From Gluconacetobacter takamatsuzukensis (GTDB lineage: Bacteria > Pseudomonadota > Alphaproteobacteria > Acetobacterales > Acetobacteraceae): a stretch of 41,979 bases of DNA. The position numbers and the translations under genes are program-made. The stretch is from the NCBI RefSeq assembly GCF_014174275.1, contig NZ_JABEQK010000018.1, positions 1 to 41,979 of the forward strand. The letters are read 5' to 3'. Below, in pieces: positions 32,657 through 41,979 of this stretch. The notes below the pieces were generated by a model. That model saw only the letters and a program-made list of their open reading frames with translations, ran no database searches and was not told the DNA's origin. The stretch's first letter is position 1. The number at the start of each line of letters is the position of its first letter.

Positions 32657-35600
32657 CTAATGAAAATTCCTCGCTTTCACAAGCACCCTTTCAGCCTCAC
32701 ACCCGCTGTCGGCCACCCCCGTCCCCCGGTTTCCAACATCGGCCAGCAGACCGGAAAGATCCGTAATCTCCCGTGCCACCAGATGCACGACATCCCCTTC
32801 CTTCTGCACATTGCCCATGACGGCCAGCATCTCCCCCGACATGACCCGCCTGCGATATGTCTCGAACAGATCGCGCCATATGATGACGTTCAGCGCCCGG
32901 GTCTCATCCTCCAGCGTCAGAAACACCACCCCTTCGGCCGAACCGGGGCGCTGGCGCACCAATACCAGCCCGGCCGCCGTCAGGCGCCGACCATCCCTGG
33001 CCTCGGCGGCCTGCCGGCACGACACGATGCCCATCCGGCGCAGATCCTCCCGCAGAAAGGCAACCGGGTGGTCGCGCAGGCTCAGGCCCAGCCTGTTATA
33101 ATCCCGCGCCACCTCGGCCCCCTCGCGCATGGGCTGCAGCAGCACCGCGGGCTCGTCGGCCTCCCGCGCGACCAGGGCCGCGGCAAACAGCGGCAGCGGC
33201 TCGTCCCGCAGCGCCCTGATCGCCCACAGCGCCTCCCGCCGCGCCAGGCCAAGGCCGGGCCGGAACGCATCCGCCTCGGCCAGATGCGTCAGCGCCGCCA
33301 CCTTCACCCCGGCCCTGCGCCACAGATCGTCGACGGAGGCAAAAGGCCGCTCCCCCCGCGCCGCGACGATGCCGGCCCCATCCTCATTGGCAAGCCCCTT
33401 GACCAGATTCATGCCCAGCCGGACGGCAAGACGCCCATCCGGCGCAGCCGGTCCTTCCAGCGTGCTGTCCCAGCGCGAGGCATTGACGCAGACCGGCCGC
33501 ACCACGACGCCATGCTCCCTGGCATCCCGCACCAGCTGGGCCGGGGCATAGAACCCCATCGGCTGGGAATTGAGCAGCGCCGCCAGGAACACATCGGGAT
33601 GTTTGTATTTCATCCATGATGAGGAATAGGCAAGGATCGCGAAACTGGCCGCATGGCTCTCGGGGAAACCGTAGGACCCGAACCCTTCCAGCTGCTGGTA
33701 GATCCGCTGCGCAAACGCCTCGGGATAGTTCTTCCGCTTCATCCCCTCGATCAGCCGGGTCTGGAACTGCGACATGTTGCCGGTATGCTTGAAGGTCGCC
33801 ATGGCCCGCCGCAACTGGTCCGCCTCCGACGCCGAAAAATCGGCACAGACCATCGCCACCTGCATCGCCTGTTCCTGAAACAGCGGGATACCCAGCGTCT
33901 TTTTCAGAACATTCTCCAGCTCCGGCGTCGGATATTCCTCCTCTTCCAGCTTCTCCCGACGACGAAGATAGGGATGCACCATGTCGCCCTGGATCGGCCC
34001 CGGACGGACGATGGCAACCTCGATCACCAGATCGTAGAATTTACGCGGCTTCAGGCGCGGCAGCATGGACATCTGGGCGCGGGATTCGATCTGGAACACC
34101 CCGATCGTATCCGCCTTGCAGATCATGTCATACGTGCCCGGATCCTCGGCCGGGATGGTGGCAAGCGTGAAATGCTCCCCCTTATGCTCGGCCAGAAGGT
34201 CGAGCCCCTTCTTCATGCAGGTCAGCATGCCCAGGGCAAGGCAATCGACCTTCATGAATTTCAGGACATCGATATCGTCCTTGTCCCATTCGATGATCTG
34301 CCGGTCGTCCATCGCCGCCGGCTCGACCGGCACCAGCTCGTCCAGCCGGTCATGGGTCAGCACGAAGCCCCCCGGATGCTGCGACAGGTGGCGCGGCACG
34401 CCGATCAGCTCGCACGCCAGGTCCAGCGTCAGCCGGATGCGCCGGTCGGCAAGGTCGATGCCGCTATCCCTGAACTGCCCGGGGTCCGCATTCTGCGACC
34501 AGCCCCAGATCAGCCCGGACAATGTGCGGATCAGGTCCTCGGGCAGGCCCATGACCCTGCCCACATCGCGCAATGCCCCCTTGGCGCGATAGCGGATCAC
34601 CACCGCCGTCAGGGCCGCCCGATCGCGGCCATAATGGCCGTAGACCCACTGGATCACCTCCTCGCGTCGCGCATGCTCGAAATCGACGTCGATATCCGGC
34701 GGCTCGCGCCGCGCTTCGGAGACGAACCGCTCGAACAGCAGCGCATTGCGCGCCGGGTCGATGGCGGTGATGCCCAGCACGTAGCAGACCGCACTATTGG
34801 CCGCCGACCCCCGCCCCTGGCACAGAATATCCCGGGAACGCGCATGGCGGACGATGCTGTTCACGGTCAGGAAATAGGGCGCGTACTGCATCCGCCCGAT
34901 CAGGACCAGTTCATGGGCCAGGGTTTTCCCGACCGCATCGGGAATCCCCTCGGGATAGAATTTTCCAGCCCCCTCCCAGGTCAGCGCCTCCAGCGCCTGC
35001 TGCGGGGTCTGGCCCGGCACCGACACCTCGTCGGGATATTGATAGGCAAGATCGTCGAGGTTGAAGACACAGCGTTCCACGATCTCGACCGTGCGGCCCA
35101 CCGCCTCCGGATAGCGTCCGAACAGGCGCGCCATCTCCCCGGGCGGCTTGAGGTAGCGATCGGCATGGCGCTCGCGCGCAAAACCGGCATCGTCGATGGT
35201 GGTATTATGCCGGATGCAGGTCACGACATCCTGCAAGATGCGCCGGTCATGGGCATGAAACAGCACGTCGTTGGTCGCCACCGTCGGCACCCGCGCCTGT
35301 TGCGCCAGCCCCGCCAGTTCATGCAGCCGCATCTGGTCGTTGGGCCGCCGCCGCAGCGTCAGCGCCAGATAGGCCCGGTCCCCAAACGCCGCCTTCAGCA
35401 TGCGCAGATGCAACGCGCAGCCCTCATCGGCCATATCGGGCAGCAGAACGGCGAGCAGCCCCGCCCCCCATGCCACCAGATCCTCCCACAGCAGATGGCA
35501 CCTGCCCTTCCCCGCCCGCGCCTTGCCGATGCTCAGCAGGCGGCACAGCCGGCCATAGCCGGCCCGATCGACCGGATAGACCAGCACGGGCGGAAAATCG

Positions 35601-35812
35601 GCCAGGTCGAGCCGACAGCCCACCACCAGCCGGACCCCGGCCTCCTTCGCCGCCACATGGGCCTGCACCATGCCCGCCAGCGTATTCCGGTCGCACAGCC
35701 CCAGCGCCCCGATGCCCAGCGCCCGTGCCTGCCGGAACAGCTCGGCCGGCGAGGACACCCCGCGCAGGAACGAAAAATAGCTCGTCACCTGCAATTCGGC
35801 ATAGCGGGTCAT
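32657..35812 (-). CDS. dnaE2: Error-prone DNA polymerase DnaE2 (ImuC)
   Basis: 1051-residue C-family DNA polymerase, the catalytic member of the SOS mutasome that copies past damaged bases and causes induced mutation. The N-terminal PHP domain starts [20 protein letters not shown]. The polymerase core contains [18 protein letters not shown] and the catalytic [16 protein letters not shown], and the fingers region includes [17 protein letters not shown]-terminal OB-fold follows ([20 protein letters not shown]). The protein is shorter than DnaE1, as expected for DnaE2, which lacks the clamp- and tau-binding tail. ATG 35812 overlaps the imuB stop by four bases; longer readings of the frame only run into imuB in the wrong phase. 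Confidence 0.96.
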   Translation of the reverse strand: MTRYAELQVTSYFSFLRGVSSPAELFRQARALGIGALGLCDRNTLAGMVQAHVAAKEAGVRLVVGCRLDLADFPPVLVYPVDRAGYGRLCRLLSIGKARAGKGRCHLLWEDLVAWGAGLLAVLLPDMADEGCALHLRMLKAAFGDRAYLALTLRRRPNDQMRLHELAGLAQQARVPTVATNDVLFHAHDRRILQDVVTCIRHNTTIDDAGFARERHADRYLKPPGEMARLFGRYPEAVGRTVEIVERCVFNLDDLAYQYPDEVSVPGQTPQQALEALTWEGAGKFYPEGIPDAVGKTLAHELVLIGRMQYAPYFLTVNSIVRHARSRDILCQGRGSAANSAVCYVLGITAIDPARNALLFERFVSEARREPPDIDVDFEHARREEVIQWVYGHYGRDRAALTAVVIRYRAKGALRDVGRVMGLPEDLIRTLSGLIWGWSQNADPGQFRDSGIDLADRRIRLTLDLACELIGVPRHLSQHPGGFVLTHDRLDELVPVEPAAMDDRQIIEWDKDDIDVLKFMKVDCLALGMLTCMKKGLDLLAEHKGEHFTLATIPAEDPGTYDMICKADTIGVFQIESRAQMSMLPRLKPRKFYDLVIEVAIVRPGPIQGDMVHPYLRRREKLEEEEYPTPELENVLKKTLGIPLFQEQAMQVAMVCADFSASEADQLRRAMATFKHTGNMSQFQTRLIEGMKRKNYPEAFAQRIYQQLEGFGSYGFPESHAASFAILAYSSSWMKYKHPDVFLAALLNSQPMGFYAPAQLVRDAREHGVVVRPVCVNASRWDSTLEGPAAPDGRLAVRLGMNLVKGLANEDGAGIVAARGERPFASVDDLWRRAGVKVAALTHLAEADAFRPGLGLARREALWAIRALRDEPLPLFAAALVAREADEPAVLLQPMREGAEVARDYNRLGLSLRDHPVAFLREDLRRMGIVSCRQAAEARDGRRLTAAGLVLVRQRPGSAEGVVFLTLEDETRALNVIIWRDLFETYRRRVMSGEMLAVMGNVQKEGDVVHLVAREITDLSGLLADVGNRGTGVADSGCEAERVLVKARNFH

Positions 35813-37362
35813 CCGAAGATCCCATGCAGGAACCAGCCCTGCGACCCGGTCTCGCCATGTTCCCCGTCGCCGGCCCGATAGATCCAGAACCGCGCGCCCG
35901 ATATATCCTCCACCCGGAAATAGTCGCGGGCGGTGGTCCACTCGGCATCCTCCTTCCACCATTCGCCGAACACCCGCTCCGGCCCATCGGCGCATCGCAC
36001 CTTCCGCCGCACACCGCGCCAGATAAAAAACACCGGCGGCTGGTCCGGCAGTTCGGCCATGGCCTGCACGGGCTCCGGTCGGGGCAGCAGGCGCATCGGG
36101 CGCGGCCAGCGATCCGGCCATTCCTTCGTCTCATCCGGCGCCAGGGCCGGCACCCGGCAGCAGGCCCGTTCGGGCATATCGCTTTCCACCGGCGCCAGGC
36201 GATAGAGCGCCTGCGTGCCGACCCGATTGGCCAGGATGTCGACCAGGTCCGAAATATCGGGCTCCTCCGCCTCGCCCAGCAACGACACGGCCTGGCGCAT
36301 GCCCATCGGCTCGGTCCACGAGGCCGTCAGCACCATCCGCTCGATCCCGAAACCGGGGTCGATGGTCTCGATCTTCTCGCACAGCAGCCGGTTCACCCGC
36401 CCGGCATCCCGCACCGGCCGGCCGGTCGCGACCCGCACCGCCTCGGCCCGGCTGTCCACACGGTGCAGCAGCAGGTCGAAACACCGGCCGCCCTGCCCGC
36501 GCTCCTCCAGCATCCGGCAGAGCGGCGGCACCAGCGTGCCGATCATGCGCGCAATCGTCTCGGCGGCCCCGATCGGTTCGGCGAAATTCCGTCCGACCTC
36601 CACCGGCTCCACGGGGCGGAGCGGCACAATGGCCTCGCCCACCCGCCCGAATGCCTGGTCAAGCCTGCGCGCAACCTCGGGCCCGAAACGCAGGGCCAGC
36701 GGCGCGCGCGGCATGCCGGCCAGCGGGCTGATGCGCGACACGCCCAGCGCCTGCAACCCATCGACGATGTCATCGGGCAGGCGCAGGGCCGCGACGGGCA
36801 GCTCCGCCATCGCGGCAACCGCGCCGCCGGGTGGCACGACCAGCATCCGCGCCCGGCCATGGCGCGCCAGCGCATGGGCGGCCCCCAGCGTATCGGCAAC
36901 GGCCGCGCGGGCGGCAATCCCGGTGTCCCGCAGCCGCTGCACCATCGCCGCCAGCATGGCCTGCTCGCCGCCATGCAGATGATCGGCCCCGGTCGTATCC
37001 AGCACGATGCCATCCGGCGGATCGGGGGCGACGATGGGGGCGATGCGCTGCTGAAACCACAGGGCCAGCTTCTCCAGCCCCTCGCGGTCGCCCTGCGGGT
37101 CGGCATCCATGACGGTCAGGCCGGGGTGGAGCGCCTGCGCCTTGGCCACCGGCGTACCGGGCCGCAGCCCCACCCGGCGGGCGGCAGGATCGACCGACAG
37201 CACAACCCGCCGCCGCCCCGCGCGGCCGACCAGCGCCAGTGGCGCGTCAGGCGCGGGCGCGCCGGCGCCCAGCCTCTTCCGCACCCGGTCCGTCGGCCAG
37301 AACGGCAGGTAGAGCGAGACGATTCTCGACAAGCCTGCCGCAGGCAAGTCTCCCCTGGCCAT
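35809..37362 (-). CDS. imuB: Mutasome protein ImuB (inactive Y-family polymerase)
   Basis: 517-residue Y-family polymerase-like protein. It bridges the beta clamp, ImuA and DnaE2 but is thought to lack polymerase activity. The N-terminal region has [19 protein letters not shown] and [20 protein letters not shown] without the usual catalytic acid clusters. The family end is present ([19 protein letters not shown]). QAVSLLG, mid-protein, loosely resembles a clamp-binding motif. ATG 37362 has a perfect GGAGG six bases upstream; this makes the gene overlap imuA by 116 bases. Coupled to dnaE2 by a four-base overlap. Confidence 0.93.
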   Translation of the reverse strand: MARGDLPAAGLSRIVSLYLPFWPTDRVRKRLGAGAPAPDAPLALVGRAGRRRVVLSVDPAARRVGLRPGTPVAKAQALHPGLTVMDADPQGDREGLEKLALWFQQRIAPIVAPDPPDGIVLDTTGADHLHGGEQAMLAAMVQRLRDTGIAARAAVADTLGAAHALARHGRARMLVVPPGGAVAAMAELPVAALRLPDDIVDGLQALGVSRISPLAGMPRAPLALRFGPEVARRLDQAFGRVGEAIVPLRPVEPVEVGRNFAEPIGAAETIARMIGTLVPPLCRMLEERGQGGRCFDLLLHRVDSRAEAVRVATGRPVRDAGRVNRLLCEKIETIDPGFGIERMVLTASWTEPMGMRQAVSLLGEAEEPDISDLVDILANRVGTQALYRLAPVESDMPERACCRVPALAPDETKEWPDRWPRPMRLLPRPEPVQAMAELPDQPPVFFIWRGVRRKVRCADGPERVFGEWWKEDAEWTTARDYFRVEDISGARFWIYRAGDGEHGETGSQGWFLHGIFG

Positions 37363-38059
37363 CGCACGCCTCCACATCAAAAACGGCTTCATCCCCCGCC
37401 CGTGCCCGGATCAGCTCCAGCCGCCAGCGCGGCCGCCCCACCCCGGGCACCGGCAGCATCACCGACGGCAGCACCGACACCCGCCAGCGCGTGACGCTGG
37501 CCGTGGGCTGGCCGAAATCGGCCGCCCCGGCCGGGCGCCGCCACCGCCGGATCGCAATGCCCAGCGCGCCCGAACGCTCGGCCGCCAGTTGCAGCCGGCG
37601 CGAGGCCGTCATCGACAGCCGCGCCACTTCGGCCACCACCGCCCCCAGCCCGCCATGCCGCAGCCCCTCCTCGAAACAGGCCAGCACATCCACATCCGAC
37701 CGGGCCTCCACATAAATGACCCGCCGCCCCGACAGCCCCGCCTGCATCAGGGCCGGCGCAAACACATCCCGACGGGTGACGATCCACAACACCCGCCCCC
37801 GCGTGCGGGCCGCGATCCCGGCCGCAAACTGCCCGGCCGCCGCGGCATGCAGGGCATCGCCGCCACCGCCCGCCACCTCGTGCAGGGCCCCCAGCGCCAG
37901 CCCGCCGCCCGGCAACCGGCCGTCGATCTCCGCCAGGCCGAACGGCAGCACCGCCCGCCGGCGCCCGGCACGCCCCTCCAGCCGGCTGATCTGCTCCCGC
38001 AGCACCTCCAGCGCAGGACGGGGTTCGGGTTCGGGCATGCGGCAAGACAATCCATCCAT
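37247..38059 (-). CDS. imuA: Mutasome accessory protein ImuA
   Basis: 270-residue RecA-like protein that starts the damage-inducible imuA-imuB-dnaE2 operon. It has LREQISRLEGRAGRRRAVLP, the family core FGLAEIDGRLPGGGLALGALHEV and IYVEARSDVDVLACFEEGLRHGGLGAVVAEV, and a basic tail ([10 protein letters not shown]). ImuA lacks a functional Walker A, as usual. The start at 38059 has GGGA five bases upstream; an ATG at 38038 would shorten it by seven residues. The LexA box lies 42 bases upstream. Its last 116 bases overlap imuB in another frame. Confidence 0.9.
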   Translation of the reverse strand: MDGLSCRMPEPEPRPALEVLREQISRLEGRAGRRRAVLPFGLAEIDGRLPGGGLALGALHEVAGGGGDALHAAAAGQFAAGIAARTRGRVLWIVTRRDVFAPALMQAGLSGRRVIYVEARSDVDVLACFEEGLRHGGLGAVVAEVARLSMTASRRLQLAAERSGALGIAIRRWRRPAGAADFGQPTASVTRWRVSVLPSVMLPVPGVGRPRWRLELIRARAGDEAVFDVEACDGQGRLACGRLVENRLALPAVLADGPGAEEAGRRRARA

Positions 38060-38101
38060 GGCGTCCCGCCCGGGCTTCCCAACCGGTGGGCAGGCGATTA
38101 T

Positions 38102-38116
38102 GTTCTCTATTTGTTC
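38102..38116 (-). promoter_or_regulatory. LexA (SOS) box of imuA-imuB-dnaE2
   Basis: GTTC-TCTATTT-GTTC: the direct repeat GTTC-N7-GTTC is exactly the alphaproteobacterial LexA operator. On the minus strand it reads GAAC-N7-GAAC and ends 42 bases before the imuA start. The imuABC operon is a known LexA target, so regulation by DNA damage is well founded. Confidence 0.88.
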
Positions 38117-38243
38117 CAAGGCAGGACGGGCGTCAACGATTTTCCGGCCGGCCCGCGACAATTGATCCGCGCCACGCCATGGCGAAAACTGTAGACACGC
38201 ATCGGGGCAGCAACCCGATGTTCGGGAGGGTACGGGAGCAATC

Positions 38244-40316
38244 GTGGGCGACGGATATCTCGACAGGCTGAACGACGCGCAACGGGCCGCCGTGACGCAC
38301 GGCGTCGCACAGGGCGCGGCCCCTCCGGCCGCCCCGCTTCTGGTCATCGCCGGGGCCGGATCGGGCAAGACCAGCACGCTGGCCCACCGCGTCGCACACC
38401 TCATCGTCAACGGCGCCGATCCCCGCCGCATCCTGCTGATGACCTTCTCCCGCCGGGCCAGTGCCGAGATGGGCCGCCGGGTGGAAAATATCTGCGCCCG
38501 GGTGCTGGGCGACAGGGCCGGCGCGATGGCCGACGCGATGGCCTGGGCCGGCACGTTCCACGGCATCGGCGCCCGGATCATCCGCGACCATGCCGAACAG
38601 ATCGGCATGGACCCGGCCTTTTCGATCCACGACCGCGAGGATTCCGCCGACCTGATGAACCTGGTCCGGCACGAACTGGGCTTTTCCAAAACCGAAAGCC
38701 GCTTCCCCACCAAGGGCACCTGCCTGGCGATCTATTCCCGCGTCATCAACGCGGAACAGCCGCTGGGCGATGTGCTGCTGAAACACTACCCCTGGTGCGC
38801 GCGATGGCAGGAGCAGCTCAAGACCCTGTTCGGCGCCTATGTCGCGGCCAAGCAGGCCCAGAACGTGCTGGATTACGACGACCTGCTGCTGGTCTGGGCG
38901 CAGATGATGGGCGATCCGGTCCTGGCCGCCGAAATCGGCGGTACATGGGACCATGTACTGGTCGACGAATATCAGGACACCAACCGCCTGCAAGCCACGA
39001 TCCTGCTGGGCATGAAGCCCGACGGCGCCGGCATGACCGTCGTCGGCGACGATGCCCAGAGCATCTATGCCTTCCGGGCCGCGACAGTGCGCAACATCCT
39101 CGATTTTCCCGCCGCCTTCACACCCCCCGCCACCGTCCTGACGCTGGACCGCAACTACCGGTCCAGCCGGCCCATCCTCGCCGCCGCCAACGCGGTGATC
39201 GAACAGGCCTCCGAACGCTTCACCAAGAACCTGTGGACCGACCGGCAATCCGACGCCCTGCCCCGCCTGGTCTGCGTCAGGGACGATGCCGACCAGGCCC
39301 GCTACATCGTCGAACGCGTGCTGGAGGAACGGGAACAGGGCACGGTGCTGAAGCAGCAGGCGGTGCTGTTCCGGGCCTCGCACCATAGCGGGTCGCTGGA
39401 AGTCGAGCTGACCCGGCGCAACATCCCGTTCGTGAAATTCGGCGGCCTGAAATTTCTCGACAGCGCGCATGTCAAGGACGTGCTGGCCATGCTGCGCTTC
39501 GCGGAAAACCCGCGCGACCGGGTGGCCGGGTTCCGGGTGATGCAATTGCTGCCCGCCGTGGGCCCCAGTTCGGCCCGCAGGGTGCTGGACGCCATGCAGG
39601 ACGCCCCGGACCCGATCACGGCCCTGATGCAGGCCAAAGCCCCGGCCCGCGCGGGCGAAGGCTGGGCCGGGTTCGTGGAGACGATGCAGGGCCTGCGCAA
39701 CCGCTCCGCCGGCTGGCCCTCCGAAATCGGCCTGATCCGCCATTGGTACGAACCGCATCTGGAACGGCTGCACGAGGACGCGACCACCCGCCTGGCCGAC
39801 CTGCTGCAACTGGAGCAGATCGCCGGCGGCTATCCCTCCCGCGAACGCTTCCTGACCGACCTGACGCTGGACCCGCCGGACGCAACCTCCGACCAGGCTG
39901 GCGTCCCGCTGCTGGACGAAGATTACCTCATCCTCTCCACCATCCACTCCGCCAAGGGGCAAGAATGGAAGAGCGTCTTCGTCCTCAACACCGTCGACGG
40001 CTGCATCCCCTCCGACCTCGGCACCGGCGAGACCGAGGAAATCGACGAGGAACGGCGCCTGCTCTACGTCGCCATGACGCGGGCGAAGGATTCCCTGGAC
40101 CTGATCGTGCCGCAGCGTTTCCACGTCCACGGGCAGCACGGCATGGGCGACCGCCATGTGTATGCCGCGCGCACCCGCTTCATCGACCGGGACATGCTGC
40201 CGTTATTCGAAACCCGCGCCTGGCCGCTCGTGACGCCGGAGGAGGCAACGCGCCAGGACGCGGCCAGACAGGTCCGCATCGACATGGCCGCGCGGCTGCG
40301 CGGCATGTGGGGATAA
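38244..40316 (+). CDS. UvrD/Rep/PcrA-family ATP-dependent DNA helicase
   Basis: 690-residue superfamily 1A 3'-5' helicase. The Q motif is LNDAQRAAVTHG (residues 9-20), Walker A AGAGSGKT (36-43), Walker B/DExQ VLVDEYQDTN (about 239-247), motif III VVGDDAQSIYAFRAA, motif IV LDRNYRSS, motif V LSTIHSAKGQEWKSVFV and motif VI RLLYVAMTRAKDSL. Such helicases act in excision repair, mismatch repair or replication restart. GTG 38244 is the start, with GGGAG five bases upstream. It is divergent from imuA; the shared upstream region with the LexA box (128 bases away) may or may not affect it. Whether it is UvrD or a paralogue is not decided here. Confidence 0.93.
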   Translation: MGDGYLDRLNDAQRAAVTHGVAQGAAPPAAPLLVIAGAGSGKTSTLAHRVAHLIVNGADPRRILLMTFSRRASAEMGRRVENICARVLGDRAGAMADAMAWAGTFHGIGARIIRDHAEQIGMDPAFSIHDREDSADLMNLVRHELGFSKTESRFPTKGTCLAIYSRVINAEQPLGDVLLKHYPWCARWQEQLKTLFGAYVAAKQAQNVLDYDDLLLVWAQMMGDPVLAAEIGGTWDHVLVDEYQDTNRLQATILLGMKPDGAGMTVVGDDAQSIYAFRAATVRNILDFPAAFTPPATVLTLDRNYRSSRPILAAANAVIEQASERFTKNLWTDRQSDALPRLVCVRDDADQARYIVERVLEEREQGTVLKQQAVLFRASHHSGSLEVELTRRNIPFVKFGGLKFLDSAHVKDVLAMLRFAENPRDRVAGFRVMQLLPAVGPSSARRVLDAMQDAPDPITALMQAKAPARAGEGWAGFVETMQGLRNRSAGWPSEIGLIRHWYEPHLERLHEDATTRLADLLQLEQIAGGYPSRERFLTDLTLDPPDATSDQAGVPLLDEDYLILSTIHSAKGQEWKSVFVLNTVDGCIPSDLGTGETEEIDEERRLLYVAMTRAKDSLDLIVPQRFHVHGQHGMGDRHVYAARTRFIDRDMLPLFETRAWPLVTPEEATRQDAARQVRIDMAARLRGMWG

Positions 40317-40336
40317 CACCGCCGTCGAACAGACTT

Positions 40337-40543
40337 TTATTTGCCCACCATCACATCCGATGCCTTGATGACGGCATAGGCTTCGTCACCCACCGCCAGG
40401 GCCAGATCGTCGATCGCCTCGTTGGTGATGGCCGAGGTAATCACCACACCCCCGCCGACATCGATCGTCACATGTCCGGTGGTCTGGCCCTTGGTCACAG
40501 CCGTAACCGTGCCCTTGATCTGGTTGCGCGCGCTCAGTTTCAT
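40337..40543 (-). CDS. mop: Molybdopterin/molybdate-binding protein (Mop, TOBE domain)
   Basis: 68-residue single-TOBE-domain molbindin: MKLSARNQIKGTVTAVTKGQ, then TTGHVTIDVGGGVVITSAIT, then AVGDEAYAVIKASDVMVGK. Multimers of such domains bind molybdate or tungstate oxyanions in the cytoplasm, storing or buffering molybdenum. The ATG is preceded by GGGAGAG. The gene is apart from the moa/fdh cluster (about 11 kb), convergent with the helicase gene, and probably serves the same molybdoenzymes. Confidence 0.9.
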   Translation of the reverse strand: MKLSARNQIKGTVTAVTKGQTTGHVTIDVGGGVVITSAITNEAIDDLALAVGDEAYAVIKASDVMVGK

Positions 40544-40704
40544 GCCGTCTCTCCCAGGATGTGCTTCCCCTGCGTAGCCGAACGCTCCCCAAAGAGGAAA
40601 TCACACCTGCCCCCGCTCCCAAAAGGCGCGCAACACACGGTCGGGCCGGCAGACGGTCGAAAATCGGCGCCCGCCCCGCAGCGGACCATACGGGGCACGC
40701 ATCG

Positions 40705-41712
40705 TCACGCGTCGCCGGCGGCGCCATAGCCGTGCGGATGGGCCAGACGCCAGCGATAGGCCGTCTCCACGATCTCGTCGAGCGCCGTGAAGCGCGGCGT
40801 CCACCCGGTTTCCCGCCGCAGCCGGTCCGCCCCCGCCACCAGCCGGGCCGGGTCCCCCGGGCGCCGGGGGGCCAGATGCCACGGCACCACCCGCCCCGTC
40901 ACCCGCTCGACGCTGCGAATCACCTCCATGTTCGAATGACCGACCCCGGTGCCGACATTATAGACCACGCTGCGCTCATGAATGGCCTCCAGCGCCGCCA
41001 GATGGGCATCGGCCAGGTCCGTGACATGGATATAGTCGCGGATGCAGGTCCCGTCCGGCGTCGGGTAATCGTCGCCGAACAGGTGCAGCGCATCCCGGCG
41101 CCCCAGCGCCGCATCGATCACCAGCGGAATCAGATGCGTCTCCGGGCGATGATCCTCCCCGATCCGCCCATCCGGATCGGCCCCGGCGGCATTGAAATAA
41201 CGCAGGCACGCACTGCGCAATCCATGAATCCGGTCGGCCCACAGCAGCGCCCGCTCGACCATATGCTTGCTTTCGCCGTAAGGCGATCCGGGAATGATCG
41301 GCGTCTCCTCGGTAATCAGCGCATCCTCGGTCTGCCCGAACAGCGCGGCGGTCGAGGAAAAGACGAAGCGCTTCACCCCATGGCGCACACAGGCATCGAT
41401 CAGGATAAAGCCCAACCCCGCATTGGCCTCCATGTAGCGCAGCGGATGCTGCATGCTTTCGCCGACCAGCGACAGCGCCGCGAAATGCAGCACGCCATCC
41501 CACGGCCCCCGGGCCAGGATGGAATCGACCATGGCCCGGTCCGCCAGGTCGCCTTCGACAAACGCCACGCCATCGGGGACCGACTCCCGGTGCCCGGTGC
41601 GCAGATTGTCGAATACGACCACCTCGTGCCCCGCATCCCGCAAGGCCGCGACGACATGGCTGCCCACATAACCCGCACCGCCGGTAACCAGAAAACGGGA
41701 TCGATCGTTCAT
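40705..41712 (-). CDS. galE: UDP-glucose 4-epimerase GalE
   Basis: 335-residue short-chain dehydrogenase-type epimerase that interconverts UDP-glucose and UDP-galactose. NAD-binding T10-G-G-A-G-Y-V-G17, FSSTAALFG with the catalytic Ser/Thr pair, and Y145-x3-K149 (YGESK) are all present, as are RYFNAAGADPDG and GTCIRDYIHVTDLADAH. The start ATG 41712 has GAGG eight bases upstream; a GTG six bases earlier is the alternative. Probably part of an exopolysaccharide or surface sugar locus with the mannose-phosphate gene beside it. Confidence 0.95.
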   Translation of the reverse strand: MNDRSRFLVTGGAGYVGSHVVAALRDAGHEVVVFDNLRTGHRESVPDGVAFVEGDLADRAMVDSILARGPWDGVLHFAALSLVGESMQHPLRYMEANAGLGFILIDACVRHGVKRFVFSSTAALFGQTEDALITEETPIIPGSPYGESKHMVERALLWADRIHGLRSACLRYFNAAGADPDGRIGEDHRPETHLIPLVIDAALGRRDALHLFGDDYPTPDGTCIRDYIHVTDLADAHLAALEAIHERSVVYNVGTGVGHSNMEVIRSVERVTGRVVPWHLAPRRPGDPARLVAGADRLRRETGWTPRFTALDEIVETAYRWRLAHPHGYGAAGDA

Positions 41713-41776
41713 GTCCACTGCCTCGCCTGTTTCGCCGTCCGCGCTCCGCGCGTGATCCTGATGAGCCCACCCCGAC

Positions 41777-41800
41777 GTCCGGCCCCGAACAGGGCCGGAC
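41777..41800 (-). terminator. Hairpin between the guanylyltransferase-type gene and galE
   Basis: Perfect 9-bp stem GTCCGGCCC/GGGCCGGAC with a six-base CGAACA loop, 11 bases after the upstream gene's stop. No T tract on either strand, so it may attenuate rather than fully stop transcription into galE. Confidence 0.5.
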
Positions 41801-41810
41801 AGCGCGGCCG

Positions 41811-41979
41811 TCAGGCCCGGTTGTAAGTATCCTCGAAGCGGACGATATCATCCTCGCCCAGATAGGATCCGGTCTGGATCTCGATCAGCACCAGCGGGAT
41901 GCGGCCCGGATTTTCCATCCGGTGGGTGCATTCCTGCGGCAGGTAGATGCTCTCGTTCTCATGGACGGTGATCTGCTCG
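41811..41979 (-). CDS. Mannose-1-phosphate guanylyltransferase/mannose-6-phosphate isomerase, C-terminal fragment
   Basis: The last 55 codons of a gene that continues beyond the window. The fragment carries the cupin C-terminal domain: [20 protein letters not shown] and [19 protein letters not shown], the latter nearly diagnostic for the bifunctional type II PMI/GMP enzymes (ManC/CpsB/AlgA type) that make GDP-mannose. The two domains of such proteins isomerise mannose-6-phosphate and add GMP. Only the cupin end is seen here, so a stand-alone cupin cannot be fully excluded. galE follows on the same strand. Confidence 0.82.
   Translation of the reverse strand, partial: EQITVHENESIYLPQECTHRMENPGRIPLVLIEIQTGSYLGEDDIVRFEDTYNRA

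Noticed and set aside
32576-35881. Plus-strand open frames over dnaE2
   Set aside because: Same GC-shadow effect; they include the AT-rich repeat region or run against catalytic motifs of the polymerase.
38133-40157. A 674-codon minus-strand open frame over the helicase gene
   Set aside because: Shadow frame; the plus strand contains all SF1 helicase motifs in order.
1-41979. Prophage, transposon, CRISPR array or RNA genes
   Set aside because: No integrase, transposase, regular spaced repeats, or tRNA/rRNA-like sequence was found anywhere in the window.

Overview
The window looks like chromosome from a high-GC alphaproteobacterium, most probably a member of the Acetobacteraceae (Gluconacetobacter/Komagataeibacter-like). 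This is inferred from four things: the strong GC bias at third codon positions, an alphaproteobacterial-type LexA box (GTTC-N7-GTTC) upstream of imuA, an RNase E ending in a GWW motif, and the mix of a cyanide-insensitive bd oxidase with a molybdenum oxidoreductase. No tRNA, rRNA, CRISPR array, insertion sequence or integrase was seen.

Left part (1-7716): the tail of a glycine-zipper, proline/tyrosine-rich protein; leuA, preceded by a short leader ORF with a run of leucine codons; a periplasmic N-acetylmuramoyl-L-alanine amidase; a long non-coding leader; rne (RNase E); and a dimethylarginine dimethylaminohydrolase-like enzyme on the minus strand.

Middle-left (7717-18770, plus strand): a polar amino acid ABC importer whose binding protein and permease are fused, its ATPase, a TonB-dependent receptor, and a tightly packed trio of a TIM-barrel isomerase, a 2-oxoglutarate/Fe(II)-type oxygenase and a class II aldolase. 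Together these look like an uptake and catabolic locus for an unknown substrate. A terminator follows, then an FUSC-type efflux protein, an SRPBCC protein and the quinone reductase mdaB.

Middle (18796-29659, minus strand): a LysR/ArsR/SRPBCC regulatory block, then a long same-strand cluster. In transcription order it is cioA, cioB, a 49-residue DUF2474 protein, a NarM-like nitrate-reductase-associated protein, an FdhF/YdeP-type molybdopterin oxidoreductase, moaA, moaD, moaE, fdhD and a LysR regulator. It combines a terminal oxidase, a molybdoenzyme and part of the machinery to build and sulfurate its cofactor.

Right part (29879-41979): divergent from cioA is a DyP peroxidase with a C-terminal encapsulin-loading peptide, overlapping the encapsulin shell gene. 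Two small genes follow, then an AT-rich inverted repeat pair. Next come the SOS mutasome operon imuA-imuB-dnaE2 (minus strand) with its LexA box, a UvrD/Rep-type helicase, a small molybdate-binding Mop protein, galE and the 3' end of a mannose-1-phosphate guanylyltransferase-type gene. Many long ORFs antisense to these genes exist, but they are shadows caused by the high GC content.
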